Origin: an uncultured Myxococcales bacterium
GTDB lineage: Bacteria > Myxococcota_A > UBA9042
Direction: 5' to 3'
DNA: 43,498 nt
Assembly: GCA_903883645.1 (NCBI GenBank)
Contig: CAISBR010000068.1
Span: 1 to 43,498 of the forward strand
The notes beneath the pieces are model-generated. The model searched no databases, was not told the origin of the DNA, and was given only the letters and a program-made list of their open reading frames with translations. Below, piece by piece: positions 1-8,244 of the stretch (the stretch's first letter is position 1; the number at the start of each line of letters is the position of its first letter). A program made the position numbers and the translations under genes.

Positions 1-47
1 GCGCCACACCTAGCTGCTGATTTGGCGTCGGTTAAGCAAGAAGCACA

Positions 48-77
48 AAGGCCCCGCCGGTTTCCCGACGAGGCCTT
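48..77 (-). terminator. Displaced terminator of tRNA-Asn
   Basis: A 13-bp inverted repeat (arms 48-60 and 65-77, two G-U-type mismatches) closes on a GAAA tetraloop when read on the minus strand, and a T-rich stretch follows. It lies just outside the left copy of the tRNA 3' end. I infer it is the original terminator of the tRNA-Asn gene, pushed away when the element inserted. Confidence 0.6.
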
Positions 78-94
78 GTATTTCTAGCACTTAG

Positions 95-142
95 CTGGCT
101 CCGACGCGCGGACTTGAACCGCGGACATGGTGATTAACAGTC
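95..142. repeat. Left attachment site (att core repeat)
   Basis: These 48 bp are identical to 8282-8329 and equal the tRNA-Asn 3' part from the CCA end through the T-arm to the anticodon stem-loop. Beyond 142 the sequence departs from the tRNA, so this copy is only a fragment. Cores inside the anticodon stem-loop and T-arm of tRNA genes are typical for tyrosine recombinases of this family. Confidence 0.9.
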
Positions 143-151
143 GCGAGATAT

Positions 152-295
152 TAGCATTCAAGTCGTCCAATGCTAGCCCAAGAAGTCGCACAAACATCTT
201 GCAAATCCATGGTGCTATCGCTAGAATCATCCCAGCACTGCCCACAACGATTCAGGCCGTGCAAGGGTAGAAACGCTAGCCCGAACGCTAGCCCA
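152..295. promoter_or_regulatory. Left integrase arm-type sites
   Basis: Two head-to-tail 12-bp units reading AACGCTAGCCC(G/A) lie at 272-283 and 284-295, and a third related unit (AATGCTAGCCCA) lies at 169-180. The third is mirrored by TAGCATT at 152-158, giving a 7-bp inverted repeat. The same doublet occurs near the right end at 8214-8237 and nowhere else that I noticed. Position and pairing fit the arm-binding sites of the integrase N-terminal domain. An ATG at 170 lies inside this site and opens an in-frame extension of the integrase, which I treat as noncoding. Confidence 0.65.
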
Positions 296-319
296 GACAT
301 CGACACCAGCGAGGCGCCA

Positions 320-1531
320 ATGAAGTTCACAGACCGCTACGTGGCAAACCTGAAGCCGGACCCGGCCAAGCGCCTGGTCGTGTGGGAAGGTGCGGCACAC
401 GGGCAGGGCAACCTTGGCGTGCGGATCTTCCCCAGCGGCGTCAAGACGTTCATCTACATGTACCGCTTCGCCGGCAAGGCCCGGATGCAGACCCTTGGCA
501 ACTACCCTGCGATGTCGGTCGCCGATGCCCATGCGGCGTGCGCGACGGCGGCCCAGGAGCGCGAGAAGGGTGTTGACCCGGCTGCGGTCGCAGTAGACAG
601 CCGGATTGCCGAGCGGCAGGCGCCCACCTTCAAGGCACTGGCGGCGCTGTACCTGGAGCTGCACGCCAAGCCGCGCAAGAAGGATGGGGGCGACCGCGAC
701 GGGCGTGCGCTGGAGCGCGATGTGCTGCCGCTGCTCGGGCCGCTGAAGGCTGAGGCGGTGACGCGGCGCGACGTGATCGCCTTGCTCGACGGCATCGTGG
801 CCAGGGGCGCGCCGATTCAGGCCAACCGCACCCTTGCCCTTGTCCGCAAGATCTTCAACTTCGGCATCGGCCGCGACATCGTGCAGCAGAACCCTTGCTA
901 TCGGGTCGCTGCGCCGGGCGTCGAAAAGCAGAGCGACCGGGTCTTGAGCGAGCAAGAGCTCAAGGCGTTCCTGGCGAATCTGGCAACGGCGACGATGGCC
1001 GACGAAAGCAAGTTGGCGCTGCGGTTCCAGTTGCTGACCGCTCAACGCTGCGGCGAGGTGCTGGGCGTGCGCTGGGACGAAATCGACCTTGCCGCCGGCT
1101 GGTGGACGATTCCAGCGAGCAAGGCCAAGAACAAGCTCGCGCACCGCGTGCCCCTGTCGATGCAGGCCCGTGCCGTGCTGACCGAAGCGCGCAAGCTCAA
1201 CGCTGACCGGCAGACGGTGTTTCCTTCGCCGCGAGGCGACAAGCCAATGGTCGAAACTGCGGTTGCCCGGGCCGTGTTTCGCAACTTGCCGCACCTGGGC
1301 GCCGGGCAGTTCAGCCCGCATGACCTGCGGCGCACCGCGGCGTCGCTCATGACCGGTATGGGGATCTCGCGGCTGGTGGTGTCCAAGCTGCTGAACCACG
1401 TTGAACGGGGCGTGACTGCGGTCTATGACCGGCACGGGTACGACGCAGAGAAGCGCGAGGCGCTGGACGCGTGGGGCCGGCATGTGGCGGTGCTGGGGGC
1501 GGCGCACCTGGTGTTGGTCGGCGCCGGCTGA
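320..1531 (+). CDS. int: P4-type tyrosine integrase
   Basis: Site-specific recombinase of 403 residues that would integrate and excise the element at tRNA-Asn. The N-terminus (about residues 1-90) fits the DUF4102 arm-binding domain of P4-like integrases, with the typical sequence FPSGVKTFIYMYRFAGK. A SAM-like core-binding domain follows, then the catalytic domain. Visible catalytic residues are R243 (AQRCGEVLG), K268 in the SKAKNK beta-hairpin, H334 and R337 (HDLRR), H360 (LLNH) and Y369 nine residues later (VYDRHGY). All six expected positions are present. I chose the ATG at 320 because protein homology begins there; the frame stays open upstream to 170 but runs through the arm-site repeats. 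The gene reads away from the left att. Length is typical of the family. Confidence 0.93.
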   Translation: MKFTDRYVANLKPDPAKRLVVWEGAAHGQGNLGVRIFPSGVKTFIYMYRFAGKARMQTLGNYPAMSVADAHAACATAAQEREKGVDPAAVAVDSRIAERQAPTFKALAALYLELHAKPRKKDGGDRDGRALERDVLPLLGPLKAEAVTRRDVIALLDGIVARGAPIQANRTLALVRKIFNFGIGRDIVQQNPCYRVAAPGVEKQSDRVLSEQELKAFLANLATATMADESKLALRFQLLTAQRCGEVLGVRWDEIDLAAGWWTIPASKAKNKLAHRVPLSMQARAVLTEARKLNADRQTVFPSPRGDKPMVETAVARAVFRNLPHLGAGQFSPHDLRRTAASLMTGMGISRLVVSKLLNHVERGVTAVYDRHGYDAEKREALDAWGRHVAVLGAAHLVLVGAG

Positions 1532-1608
1532 TACCGCTTGGGCCCGCCTGACCTTGACCGGCACCTATGCGAACCGTACAACTCGGACGGGCAAGGAGGC
1601 CCGACGCC

Positions 1609-1866
1609 ATGACACGTCTTGGACTGAGCGAAGCGCGCAACACACTGCCAGATCTGGCGAATCGTGTCGCGTACGGTGGCGACCGGATCATCATGCAGCG
1701 GCGCGGCAAGGATCTGGCGGCGCTGGTGTCGATGGACGACCTGCGGGCGCTGGAGGACATGGAGGACCGGGCCGATGCCGTAGCGATTGCGGAGGCGTGG
1801 GCTGAACAGGGCGATGAGCCGTTGAAATCCTGGGAAGTCGCCAAAGCTGAGCTTGGGCAGGAGTAG
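1609..1866 (+). CDS. Phd/YefM-family antitoxin-like protein
   Basis: Small protein of 85 residues with the Phd/YefM pattern: an N-terminal half (LSEARNTLPDLANRV, then RIIMQRRGKDLAALVSMDDL) that folds into the DNA-binding dimer, and an acidic helical tail that in known antitoxins wraps the toxin. The start at 1609 is set by a strong AAGGAGG at 1592-1598; the frame also opens at 1567 without a site. The stop overlaps the ribosome-binding region of the next gene. No RelE, Doc or PIN-type toxin follows, so it may be an orphan, a transcriptional regulator of the element, or an addiction module whose toxin is unrecognised. Confidence 0.8.
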   Translation: MTRLGLSEARNTLPDLANRVAYGGDRIIMQRRGKDLAALVSMDDLRALEDMEDRADAVAIAEAWAEQGDEPLKSWEVAKAELGQE

Positions 1867-1871
1867 CCAAA

Positions 1872-2741
1872 ATGGCCGAGCATTATCATTCGGTTGTCGA
1901 GATCGCCAACTCTTCGGGCGTCAATCCCGCGCAGGTATGCCGCGCAGCACACGCCCGCGGCGTAGACCTTTGGGTCGATGTTACAGGTCGTTGCGTTGTG
2001 TTGAATGGCGAACCAGTGCCCGAGGGCCTCACCGGGCACTGGGCCAAGACGGCGAAGTGCGGTGGTGAGCCAACCCCGACCGGCTGGGTCCAGTTGCCCC
2101 AGCGCGATCGGTCCGATGGGCGGGCCACTTTGGCCAGCGGCGAATCGGCCGACGCGGTCGACGTGGCCGTGGGCGGAAGCGGCGTGGTGTATCTCGGCTT
2201 GGCGAAGTCGGTCCAAGGCCCGCGAGCATTGGAAGAGATGGTCGCCGACTACGCCACGGGTGCCTTCGACGACGGCGAGATGCCAGAGTATTGGAAGCGG
2301 TTCGGGATTTCAGACAAGTCGGCGTTTGTCGTGCTCTCAGGGCCCGGCGCGAGCCAGAATGGTCGACGGGTGTTGTTGCGCCTAGTGGACTTGCACATCG
2401 AGTCTCGTGGTGTCGACCTGCTGGGTGCAAAGGAGGGCTGGACCGTTCACGCCCCGCCGCCCGACCTTCGCCCACCTGAAGGGCTCGCGTGGGCTGACTT
2501 CTGCGACATCATGGACGCCAGTCGAAAGGAAGACCACTCCTCGGAACTTGCTACGGCGGTTCGGGCGTGGCTGGCTCTGCACCGCGGCCACCCGACCACC
2601 AACGCGAAGGTGGCGGAGTTCGCAGAGCACGAACACAAGCACGGGCCACCAGCGAGCGGGCGAATCGCCACGCTGGTCAACCCGGACGCGCGCAAGAAAG
2701 GTGGTGCGCCATGTACGCCGGACAAAGATAACCCACTGTGA
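1872..2741 (+). CDS. Conserved hypothetical element protein
   Basis: Protein of 289 residues, translated from an AGGAG at 1859-1863 that overlaps the end of the antitoxin gene, so the two are probably cotranscribed. I do not recognise a named domain. The N-terminus (HSVVEIANSSGVNPAQVCRA) looks like a helix-turn-helix or excisionase-like fold. The C-terminus (AVRAWLALHRG, then RIATLVNPDARKKGGAP) has the shape of a tail I recall from conserved hypothetical proteins in proteobacterial mobile elements, where a helical region ends in an ATV-NPD-KKGGAP motif. There is no signal peptide or membrane segment. Role unknown: DNA binding or replication control is the modest guess. Its position next to the antitoxin also makes it a candidate partner, but nothing in it resembles a toxin. 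Confidence 0.75.
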   Translation: MAEHYHSVVEIANSSGVNPAQVCRAAHARGVDLWVDVTGRCVVLNGEPVPEGLTGHWAKTAKCGGEPTPTGWVQLPQRDRSDGRATLASGESADAVDVAVGGSGVVYLGLAKSVQGPRALEEMVADYATGAFDDGEMPEYWKRFGISDKSAFVVLSGPGASQNGRRVLLRLVDLHIESRGVDLLGAKEGWTVHAPPPDLRPPEGLAWADFCDIMDASRKEDHSSELATAVRAWLALHRGHPTTNAKVAEFAEHEHKHGPPASGRIATLVNPDARKKGGAPCTPDKDNPL

Positions 2742-2747
2742 CCTAAT

Positions 2748-2881
2748 AGTCTGTATTTACTGCAGACGGTCGCAAACCCCCGGTGGGTTTCGGCCGGTTT
2801 CCGAACAACTCCCTGGGTGTTCGGGTGGCACCGCGTTGGCTAGCGTGAGTCCTGTTGCGGCGCCTTGGAGCGCCGCGGGAG
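2748..2881 (+). promoter_or_regulatory. Leader of alpA with successive hairpins
   Basis: The 148-bp gap before alpA holds four inverted repeats: GTCTG/CAGAC (2748-2766), AAACCC/GGGTTT (2774-2790), CCGAACA/TGTTCGG (2801-2824) and a perfect 7-bp GCGGCGC/GCGCCGC hairpin (2857-2876). The last one directly abuts the GGGAG ribosome-binding site of alpA at 2877-2881. This could be an operator region, or an RNA leader that limits alpA translation. No function is shown by the sequence alone. Confidence 0.45.
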
Positions 2882-2889
2882 TACACGCC

Positions 2890-3108
2890 ATGTCCCGAGT
2901 TCTTCGCCTTCCTGAAGTCTGCCGAATCGTCGGCTTGTCCCGCAGCTCGATCCACCGCATGGAAGCGGCCGGGCAGTTCCCCAAGCGCCGTCGAATCGGC
3001 GAGCGCGCCGTTGCCTGGGATGCCGACGAGGTCGAAGCCTGGATCACGTCGCGCCTGCAGGTCGACCTGGTCTGTGCCAGCGTGCCGCGCCTTGCGGTGC
3101 AGCCATGA
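2890..3108 (+). CDS. AlpA-type excisionase/regulator
   Basis: Protein of 72 residues with a winged helix-turn-helix of the AlpA/MerR-like excisionase family: RLPEVCRIVGLSRSSIHRMEAAGQFPKRRRIGERAVAWDADEVEAW. The L-(x)n-GLSRSSIHRME helix pair, the FPKRRRIG wing and the terminal W--DEVEAWI are hallmark positions. In P4-like elements AlpA activates excision, and in phage satellites it can control the replication genes. The start at 2890 follows GGGAG by 8 nt; the same frame is open far upstream, but that part is a shadow of the previous gene. Its stop overlaps the next start (ATGA at 3105), which implies translational coupling with the primase. Confidence 0.9.
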   Translation: MSRVLRLPEVCRIVGLSRSSIHRMEAAGQFPKRRRIGERAVAWDADEVEAWITSRLQVDLVCASVPRLAVQP

Positions 3109-4913
3109 GTGTCGGCGACGGGCCGTTTGCATCCGCCGCGATGCGCCTCGCGCAATGTGGCCTGCGGGTGTTTCCAGTCAAGCCCGGTACCAAGCGCTGC
3201 AAGCCGGGCTTTCCAAAGGGAGCGTCTGCGGATGCCGACACGGTGCGCGGCCTTGTCGCGAAGCATGGCAGCTGCAATATCGGCATTGCCCTGGGCGGCG
3301 ACATCGTGGCCCTAGACATTGACCGCCACGGGTCAGACGGATTCGCCGCCCTTGCCGGGCTGGTCGAGCGGTGTGGGCCCCTGCCGCCCACGCCGACACA
3401 TCGCACACCTGGCGGCGGTGGTGGCGAGCGGCATCTGTTTCGGGTGCCACAGGGCACAGTGCGCACCAAGGTGCAGTTGGTGGACGGCGTCGAGTTGCTC
3501 ACGACTCATGCGGTCGTACCGCCCAGCATTGTCGGCAACGGCGCGTATGCCTGGGCTGAAGGCCAAGAACCGTGGTCGATCTCGATAGCTGCGCTCCCTG
3601 CGCCATGGCTCGCTTTGGTGGATGGCGCGCGGCCGCGGCCAAAGGCGTCGCCGACCAAGGCACAACCTCAAGTGTCGGGACACGGCTCAACGACGGCCTA
3701 CGGCGCGGCGGCAGTCAAGTCAGAAGCCGACGCAGTTCGCGCGGCACCGCCCCATGCAGGCAACGACACACTCAACCGCTCAGCGTTCGCGCTGGGTCAG
3801 CTTGTCGCCGGGGGCGAGGTCGAGCGGTCTGACGCCGAAAGCGCATTGCTTCAGACTGCCTTGGACCGCGGAGTGCCGCAACGCGAGGCACAGGCCACCA
3901 TTCGGTCAGGCCTAGATGCCGGCCAGCGCGACCCTCGGCGGGCCGAACCTGCCCCAGTCGGCACCGCGCCTGTACCAGCTGTTTCCCGCCGCGTACTGGA
4001 CCGGGTGCAAGGCCTGCAGGCCGCCACGACGAGGACGGCCGGCATGGGGCCTGCCGTACACTTTTGGGGCCCAAGCAGAATCATCGCCACTTTCGATCCC
4101 GGGCCGGCGCCCGTCGTGGACCCTGCGATGGTCGCCAGAGTCTGCGGCGTCGTGGCGAAACTCGGCGGTGTCGACGCCGATCGCCTGCTTCGGTGGCTCG
4201 TGGTGAGCGGCTTTGACCAGGTCCGCGCCGGCAACACTGATCCTCGCTGTCTCGTGGTCCCTGGCGGTTGGACCGAACTCGCGCAGCGCGTGGGCGCTCA
4301 CGGCAAGCGTGCGGTGGACACTGTGCGCGACTTGGTGCACGCCTTCGCAATGCTCAGGTTCCAATGGGACAGCGTTCGGTGCGGCAACATCTTGACCTGC
4401 GATGAGCCCAACGGCTCCGGACCTGGTGTGCGCAAGGTGCTGCGGATCGTCCTCGGGACGGCCTTGTTGCCAGGGTTCAGCAAAGGTGTCGAGCCGGGCG
4501 CACAATCGCAGTGGACGGCGCGCGACAAGCGCCTTGTGCCGGTGCTGCCGCAGCCCGCGCTACGGGTGCTGCTGCCACGGTACCATCCCGCGGGCCTGCA
4601 GTTGTCGTGGCTGATCATGCGTGCGCTGACCGACGACGCGAAGGCCGTTGCGACATCCGGGGGGATTCCGTGGCGCAAGAGCGACTGGCAGAACGCGGCG
4701 GCAAGAGCTGGCCTTGATCCTGACCGCCTCTGGGCCTTGGTCGACAGCTGGCACGACGACAGCGACGGCGCTGCCTTCTTGTCGATTCCGTGCCCAGGAG
4801 TCTTGGGCCTCGGACCCGCGCACATCCAAGCCCTGCAGTTCATCGCCCAGCGGCACGCAATCGCTGAACGCAAACGACGGGAAGCCCGCGGACACAAGCA
4901 ACGCTCCCGCTAA
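3105..4913 (+). CDS. Bifunctional primase-polymerase (Prim-Pol) domain protein
   Basis: Replication protein of 602 residues. Residues about 10-165 match the archaeo-eukaryotic-type Prim-Pol family (PF09250-like): RVFPVKPGTKRCKPGF at the start, IGIALGGDIVALDIDRHG with the metal-binding DxD, THRTPGGGGGERHLFRV with the catalytic His region, and VELLTTHAVVPPS. A linker follows, then the segment NDTLNRSAFALGQLVAGGEV with a four-helix-like part that commonly follows such domains in plasmid and phage proteins. I see no Walker A motif, so no fused helicase. The last 250 residues are unassigned and may bind the origin. Coupled to alpA by ATGA. It probably primes replication of the excised element, borrowing host or helper helicase and polymerase. 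Confidence 0.85.
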   Translation: MSVGDGPFASAAMRLAQCGLRVFPVKPGTKRCKPGFPKGASADADTVRGLVAKHGSCNIGIALGGDIVALDIDRHGSDGFAALAGLVERCGPLPPTPTHRTPGGGGGERHLFRVPQGTVRTKVQLVDGVELLTTHAVVPPSIVGNGAYAWAEGQEPWSISIAALPAPWLALVDGARPRPKASPTKAQPQVSGHGSTTAYGAAAVKSEADAVRAAPPHAGNDTLNRSAFALGQLVAGGEVERSDAESALLQTALDRGVPQREAQATIRSGLDAGQRDPRRAEPAPVGTAPVPAVSRRVLDRVQGLQAATTRTAGMGPAVHFWGPSRIIATFDPGPAPVVDPAMVARVCGVVAKLGGVDADRLLRWLVVSGFDQVRAGNTDPRCLVVPGGWTELAQRVGAHGKRAVDTVRDLVHAFAMLRFQWDSVRCGNILTCDEPNGSGPGVRKVLRIVLGTALLPGFSKGVEPGAQSQWTARDKRLVPVLPQPALRVLLPRYHPAGLQLSWLIMRALTDDAKAVATSGGIPWRKSDWQNAAARAGLDPDRLWALVDSWHDDSDGAAFLSIPCPGVLGLGPAHIQALQFIAQRHAIAERKRREARGHKQRSR

Positions 4914-5429
4914 TGATTCGGGCTGGCCGCCTTGTTGGGCTTGTCGAGAAAGTTAAACGTATTGGATATGTTATGTGCATGTGCCCACTGATGAGGCTTT
5001 GCATCGCTCCCGTCATCGCTTCGCGGATCACTTGAGGATTGCGGGGATTTTTGCAGGTTCAGACTCCCGGTTTTCTAACCAAGGACCTGTAGCGATGGGC
5101 CCCAAGCGATCCCTGATCCGGGCCCTGGCAGTATCAGGCGCCGACATGGCCACGACCCGACGAAATCCAAAAAACCGGTGCGTGCCCTGAGCCGGTACTT
5201 GACTACAAAAGGCAGGGGGCTGATCACACATCGCTTAACCGGTGGCCCGCGCGTAGGTCGGCGATTTTTTGAATCGGTCCGTCGTTGTGTCGCCAATGCG
5301 CGCGCGTCAACGTGGTTTAGTTCGCCCCGCAGTCGGTGCCCACCACTTCTAACGGGTGCGGGTCTTGATTGGCGGCACGGCGGATTCGCTTTGGCGCCGC
5401 CAGCAACTGCCCCTTGCTGGGCACCGCGG
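4914..5429. other. 516-bp noncoding gap between convergent genes
   Basis: The primase and the following lipoprotein gene end facing each other here. Short open frames (for example 4975-5190 and 5178-5438, plus) have no ribosome-binding site, no recognisable domain and ordinary shadow composition. The stretch could hold an origin for the primase. I see AT-richer patches near 4945-4975 and 5160-5210 but no clear iterons and no strong terminator. Confidence 0.4.
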
Positions 5430-7283
5430 CTACGGTAGGCTCCTGACGCACCGGAATCCCAGGGCCCCGTCAGTGGTTGCGCTACCTGCCAACCCGCGCG
5501 AGCTGGCCCGAACACCGGCAGACGAGTAGCCGCCGCCGCGGATGGCGTGGAGTCCGTCGGGGCTTTCTACTACCGGATCCACTTGCGGGCCGGCAACATA
5601 AGCTTTCCAGCCGTCCCTTGTGTATTCGGCGACGTTGCCCGCCATGTCCTGCAGGCCATAGGGGCTCGCACCTGGGGGCCTCGACCCAACGGGCGACGTG
5701 TAGAGCTCTCCGGTGCCGCTGCCCTCAATTGCGCAACCCCACGAGCTACCTGTTCCGCCTATCGACATTACCGCGTAGTCGCAGTTGGCGACTTCACCGA
5801 CCCAAGGGTAAGTGCGCATCGCTGATTGGCAAGCCGGATCGTCGCCAGCCTTGCCGTTCAACTCGCAATTGCCCCTCGCCGCCATTTCCCATTGGGCTTC
5901 GGTCGGCAAGTCGAATCCGGCACCGCGCCACTGGCAAAAATCTCGGGCCTGTTGCCAAGTGACCAGGTTCACGGGGTGATTGACCTTGGTCGGGTAGGTG
6001 CCTTGCAAGCTTGTGCCGGGCGGCACGCATTTGAGTGCATTGACGCAGGGCGCGAACTGGGCAACGGTGACCTCAGTGGCGTCAATGAAGTACGCGCTCA
6101 GCGTGACTTTGTGCTGTGGGCTGCCCCAGTCGCCGCCGGTGCTATTTCCGCTCGGGTCCTTTGCTGGATTCCAGCCCATCCAGAAGGTGCCGCTCGCAAT
6201 GTAGACCATGCCAGCCGGCGCGGTGATGCACGTCCCCTTGCCGTCGCACCCAACGCCGCCGGTGCACGGCTGGCCTGCTGCCACCGCTGCTGACTTGCAC
6301 ACGCCCGCCGGGCCGCAAGTGTCGACCGTGCACGCGTTGCCGTCGTCGCAGTTCTTCCCCGCGCAGGGGTCAGCAACTGGCGGCTTGCCCCCATCTGCCG
6401 CATTGTTGGGATCTGCCTCGCCGGCATCCACCTTGCCGTTCTTGTTCTTGTCCTCGGCCCCGTCAAGCACGCCGTCGCCATCGCTATCGGGATTCGTCGG
6501 ATCCGTCGTCGTTGTCGGGTCCGAGTCGCCAACCTTGCCGAGTTCAAGCCCGTCCGGCAGGCCGTCCTTATCGGTGTCCGCGCTCGTGGGGTTGGTCTTG
6601 TACTTGTTGACCTCGTCACCATCGCTCAGCCCGTCGCCGTCGCTGTCGGTCTTGGTGGCAGACGTGCCCAGCGACACTTCGGCACCGTCGCTCAAGCCGT
6701 CGCCGTCTGTGTCGGGATTCGTGGGGTTGGTGCCGTACTGCGTGACCTCTTGGCCGTCCGACAGGCCGTCGCCGTCGGTGTCGTACTTCTTGGGGTCGGT
6801 TCCGCCTGCGATCTCTTCGCCGTCGGTCAGGCCGTCGCCGTCGGTATCGGGCGACAGCGGGTTTAGACCGGCCTTGACCTCGGCACCGTCCTTGACGCCG
6901 TCGCCGTCGGTGTCCGCGTTCTCTGGGTCGGTGCCCAGGGCGGCTTCTACCGCATTGTCGAGTCCGTCCCCGTCGTCGTCGGCGCTGCCCGCGGAGTCGG
7001 CGGCTGCAGGTGCGCCATCTTGTGACACGTCGGGCAATGCAGCGGTGTCGCCGTCGGTCTGCACGTCTGCGGGAATCGCACTGTCGAGCGTCTGCACGGT
7101 GTCCGCTGCGCCCGTGTCTGCTGGGCCCGTGTCTGCGGCGTTGGTATCACCTGGGCCGGTGCCGGCAAGCTCCCCGGTGTCCGCGTCAGCTACTGCAGCC
7201 GCACCTAGTACCGGATTGCTTGGGCTCGCGCCGGAACACGCTGCGACCCAGAGCGCAACGACGATGACCTTCCAGTGGCGCAT
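5430..7283 (-). CDS. Lipoprotein with TSP3 repeats and SUMF1/FGE-like domain
   Basis: Secreted lipoprotein of 617 residues. The start at 7283 has GGGAG upstream and gives a signal peptide ending in the lipobox VAAC. An Asp/Thr/Ala-rich linker follows, then about nine calcium-binding thrombospondin-3-like repeats ([10 protein letters not shown] and variants), one [12 protein letters not shown]ys-rich motif, and a C-terminal SUMF1/formylglycine-generating-enzyme fold ([69 protein letters not shown]). The two active-site Cys expected shortly after the RGGG motif are absent ([11 protein letters not shown]), so it should not make formylglycine and more likely acts as a binding or surface domain. 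It lies inside the mobile element, although its style matches host lipoproteins elsewhere in the window. It is transcribed divergently from the XRE regulator. Confidence 0.88.
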   Translation of the reverse strand: MRHWKVIVVALWVAACSGASPSNPVLGAAAVADADTGELAGTGPGDTNAADTGPADTGAADTVQTLDSAIPADVQTDGDTAALPDVSQDGAPAAADSAGSADDDGDGLDNAVEAALGTDPENADTDGDGVKDGAEVKAGLNPLSPDTDGDGLTDGEEIAGGTDPKKYDTDGDGLSDGQEVTQYGTNPTNPDTDGDGLSDGAEVSLGTSATKTDSDGDGLSDGDEVNKYKTNPTSADTDKDGLPDGLELGKVGDSDPTTTTDPTNPDSDGDGVLDGAEDKNKNGKVDAGEADPNNAADGGKPPVADPCAGKNCDDGNACTVDTCGPAGVCKSAAVAAGQPCTGGVGCDGKGTCITAPAGMVYIASGTFWMGWNPAKDPSGNSTGGDWGSPQHKVTLSAYFIDATEVTVAQFAPCVNALKCVPPGTSLQGTYPTKVNHPVNLVTWQQARDFCQWRGAGFDLPTEAQWEMAARGNCELNGKAGDDPACQSAMRTYPWVGEVANCDYAVMSIGGTGSSWGCAIEGSGTGELYTSPVGSRPPGASPYGLQDMAGNVAEYTRDGWKAYVAGPQVDPVVESPDGLHAIRGGGYSSAGVRASSRGLAGSATTDGALGFRCVRSLP

Positions 7284-7459
7284 TGTAGTCTCCCGCGCGG
7301 GGCCGTGTGCCGCACATCCTGCGACGATTCGCACCGTCCTGCCCCGAATCGGTCCGCGAGTATCCGCGCCGTATCAAGCAGCGTCAAGCGTAACCACATG
7401 ACGCAACCTGCTGTCTCACAGACGGCAACACGCGGTCGCAGTTCCAGTACGTTCGGGCC

Positions 7460-7765
7460 ATGCTCCGCACGCGCACAGACCCAGACATGGCCAAGAGGAT
7501 CGGCGACAAGATTCGCGAGCTGCGCAAGGCCACGGGCATCACTCAAGAGACGCTCGCGTGGGATTGCGGGCTCGATCGCGGCTACGTGGGGCACATCGAG
7601 GCGGGCCGCAAGCTGCCGTCGCTGCCGGTGCTGGCCCAGATTGCCGCCCGGCTCGGCGCGGACTTGCTCGACCTGGTGGCGCCGCTGGTGAGCGAAGATC
7701 GCGCCGCGCTGGTGCGCCGGGTCCCCAGCCCTGCGGCCCCTAGCGGTGGCGTCGGCGAGCCGTGA
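7460..7765 (+). CDS. XRE-family transcriptional regulator
   Basis: Small regulator of up to 101 residues with one Cro/C1-type helix-turn-helix: IGDKIRELRKATGITQETLAWDCGLDRGYVGHIEAGRKLPSLPVLAQIAARLGADLLDLV. This five-helix domain fills nearly the whole protein, followed by a short Pro/Ala tail. Start is uncertain: ATG at 7460 or ATG at 7487 (MAKRIGDK), neither with a good ribosome-binding site; the second trims the protein to the domain. It is divergent from the lipoprotein gene and convergent with the small HTH gene at 7788-8045. It probably acts as a repressor controlling element genes or the adjacent lipoprotein. Confidence 0.85.
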   Translation: MLRTRTDPDMAKRIGDKIRELRKATGITQETLAWDCGLDRGYVGHIEAGRKLPSLPVLAQIAARLGADLLDLVAPLVSEDRAALVRRVPSPAAPSGGVGEP

Positions 7766-7787
7766 CAGGGCAGGGCCGCGGTCCGGC

Positions 7788-8045
7788 TCAAACTGCCCAG
7801 CTGAACGGCAGGCGCATGACCCGTTCCAGGTCCCTGCAGATCGTCGACCGCGATACGCCAAAGTGCCGCGCCAACTCGGCTCCGCGCCCGAATGGCACCA
7901 TGCCACTTGCCCACAGGTAATCGACCAAGGCGCTGCGCCGCAGTTCAGCCAGCAACTGCCGGTGCGCATTGTAGTGTCGCCTGCCGCCAGCCCGGCGCGC
8001 AGCATGTTCGCAGGTCGTCCAGTTGCTCCAAGTCGTTGCACGCAT
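7788..8045 (-). CDS. Small HTH DNA-binding protein
   Basis: Protein of 85 residues ending in a clear helix-turn-helix, GRGAELARHFGVSRSTICRDLERVM. It is preceded by RRHYNAHRQLLAELRRSALVDYLWASG, an arrangement I recognise from small proteins in proteobacterial prophages and islands (RYN-RQ-A--RR, then an ARxLGVSRSTISRDL helix pair). The start at 8045 has GCGGAG about 8 nt upstream. The gene reads from the right end inward and sits between XRE and the right arm sites. A role as a recombination-directionality factor or end-proximal regulator is possible but unproven. Confidence 0.65.
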   Translation of the reverse strand: MRATTWSNWTTCEHAARRAGGRRHYNAHRQLLAELRRSALVDYLWASGMVPFGRGAELARHFGVSRSTICRDLERVMRLPFSWAV

Positions 8046-8089
8046 ATGTTCGGCTCCGCTGGCCCGTCGTGACGGACCTGGCGCACGGC

Positions 8090-8119
8090 GTCACACTCCG
8101 CCGGCAACGTGAAGTGTGC
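8090..8119. promoter_or_regulatory. Inverted repeat upstream of small HTH gene
   Basis: CACACT (8092-8097) and AGTGTG (8113-8118) form an inverted repeat with a 15-nt spacer, 47 to 73 bp upstream of the HTH gene start at 8045. It could be an autoregulatory operator or part of attP. The evidence is only symmetry and position. Confidence 0.3.
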
Positions 8120-8213
8120 CAGAAAAGGCCTGCGCCGGCTTTGGGTGTGTGGGTGTGCAGTAGGCGCGGCGGGGCGCTGGTCCGATCCGGCGGCGTGCAC
8201 GGTCAAGGGCCCA

Positions 8214-8237
8214 AACGCTAGCCCAAACGCTAGCCCG
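8214..8237. promoter_or_regulatory. Right integrase arm-type sites
   Basis: Two adjacent 12-bp units, AACGCTAGCCCA (8214-8225) and AACGCTAGCCCG (8226-8237), repeat the doublet found near the left end with the A/G order swapped. In the excised circle they would lie on the opposite side of the core from the left sites, as arm sites do in an attP. Confidence 0.65.
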
Positions 8238-8244
8238 AAAGCAA

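Noticed and set aside
170..319. Integrase start at 170
   Set aside because: The added 50 codons run through the repeated arm sites and match nothing in the integrase family; homology begins at 320.
227..1564. Long minus-strand open frame of 445 codons opposite the integrase
   Set aside because: It is Arg/His/Gln-rich with no domain and mirrors the GC-rich integrase gene; the plus strand carries all catalytic motifs.
4975..5190. Small plus-strand gene of 71 codons
   Set aside because: No ribosome-binding site, no recognisable fold, composition like the surrounding noncoding DNA.
6208..7401. Plus-strand Ser/Pro-rich frame of 397 codons
   Set aside because: It is the reverse image of the TSP3 Asp-rich repeats (SPSPSVS periodicity); the minus strand has the lipobox and SUMF1 motifs.
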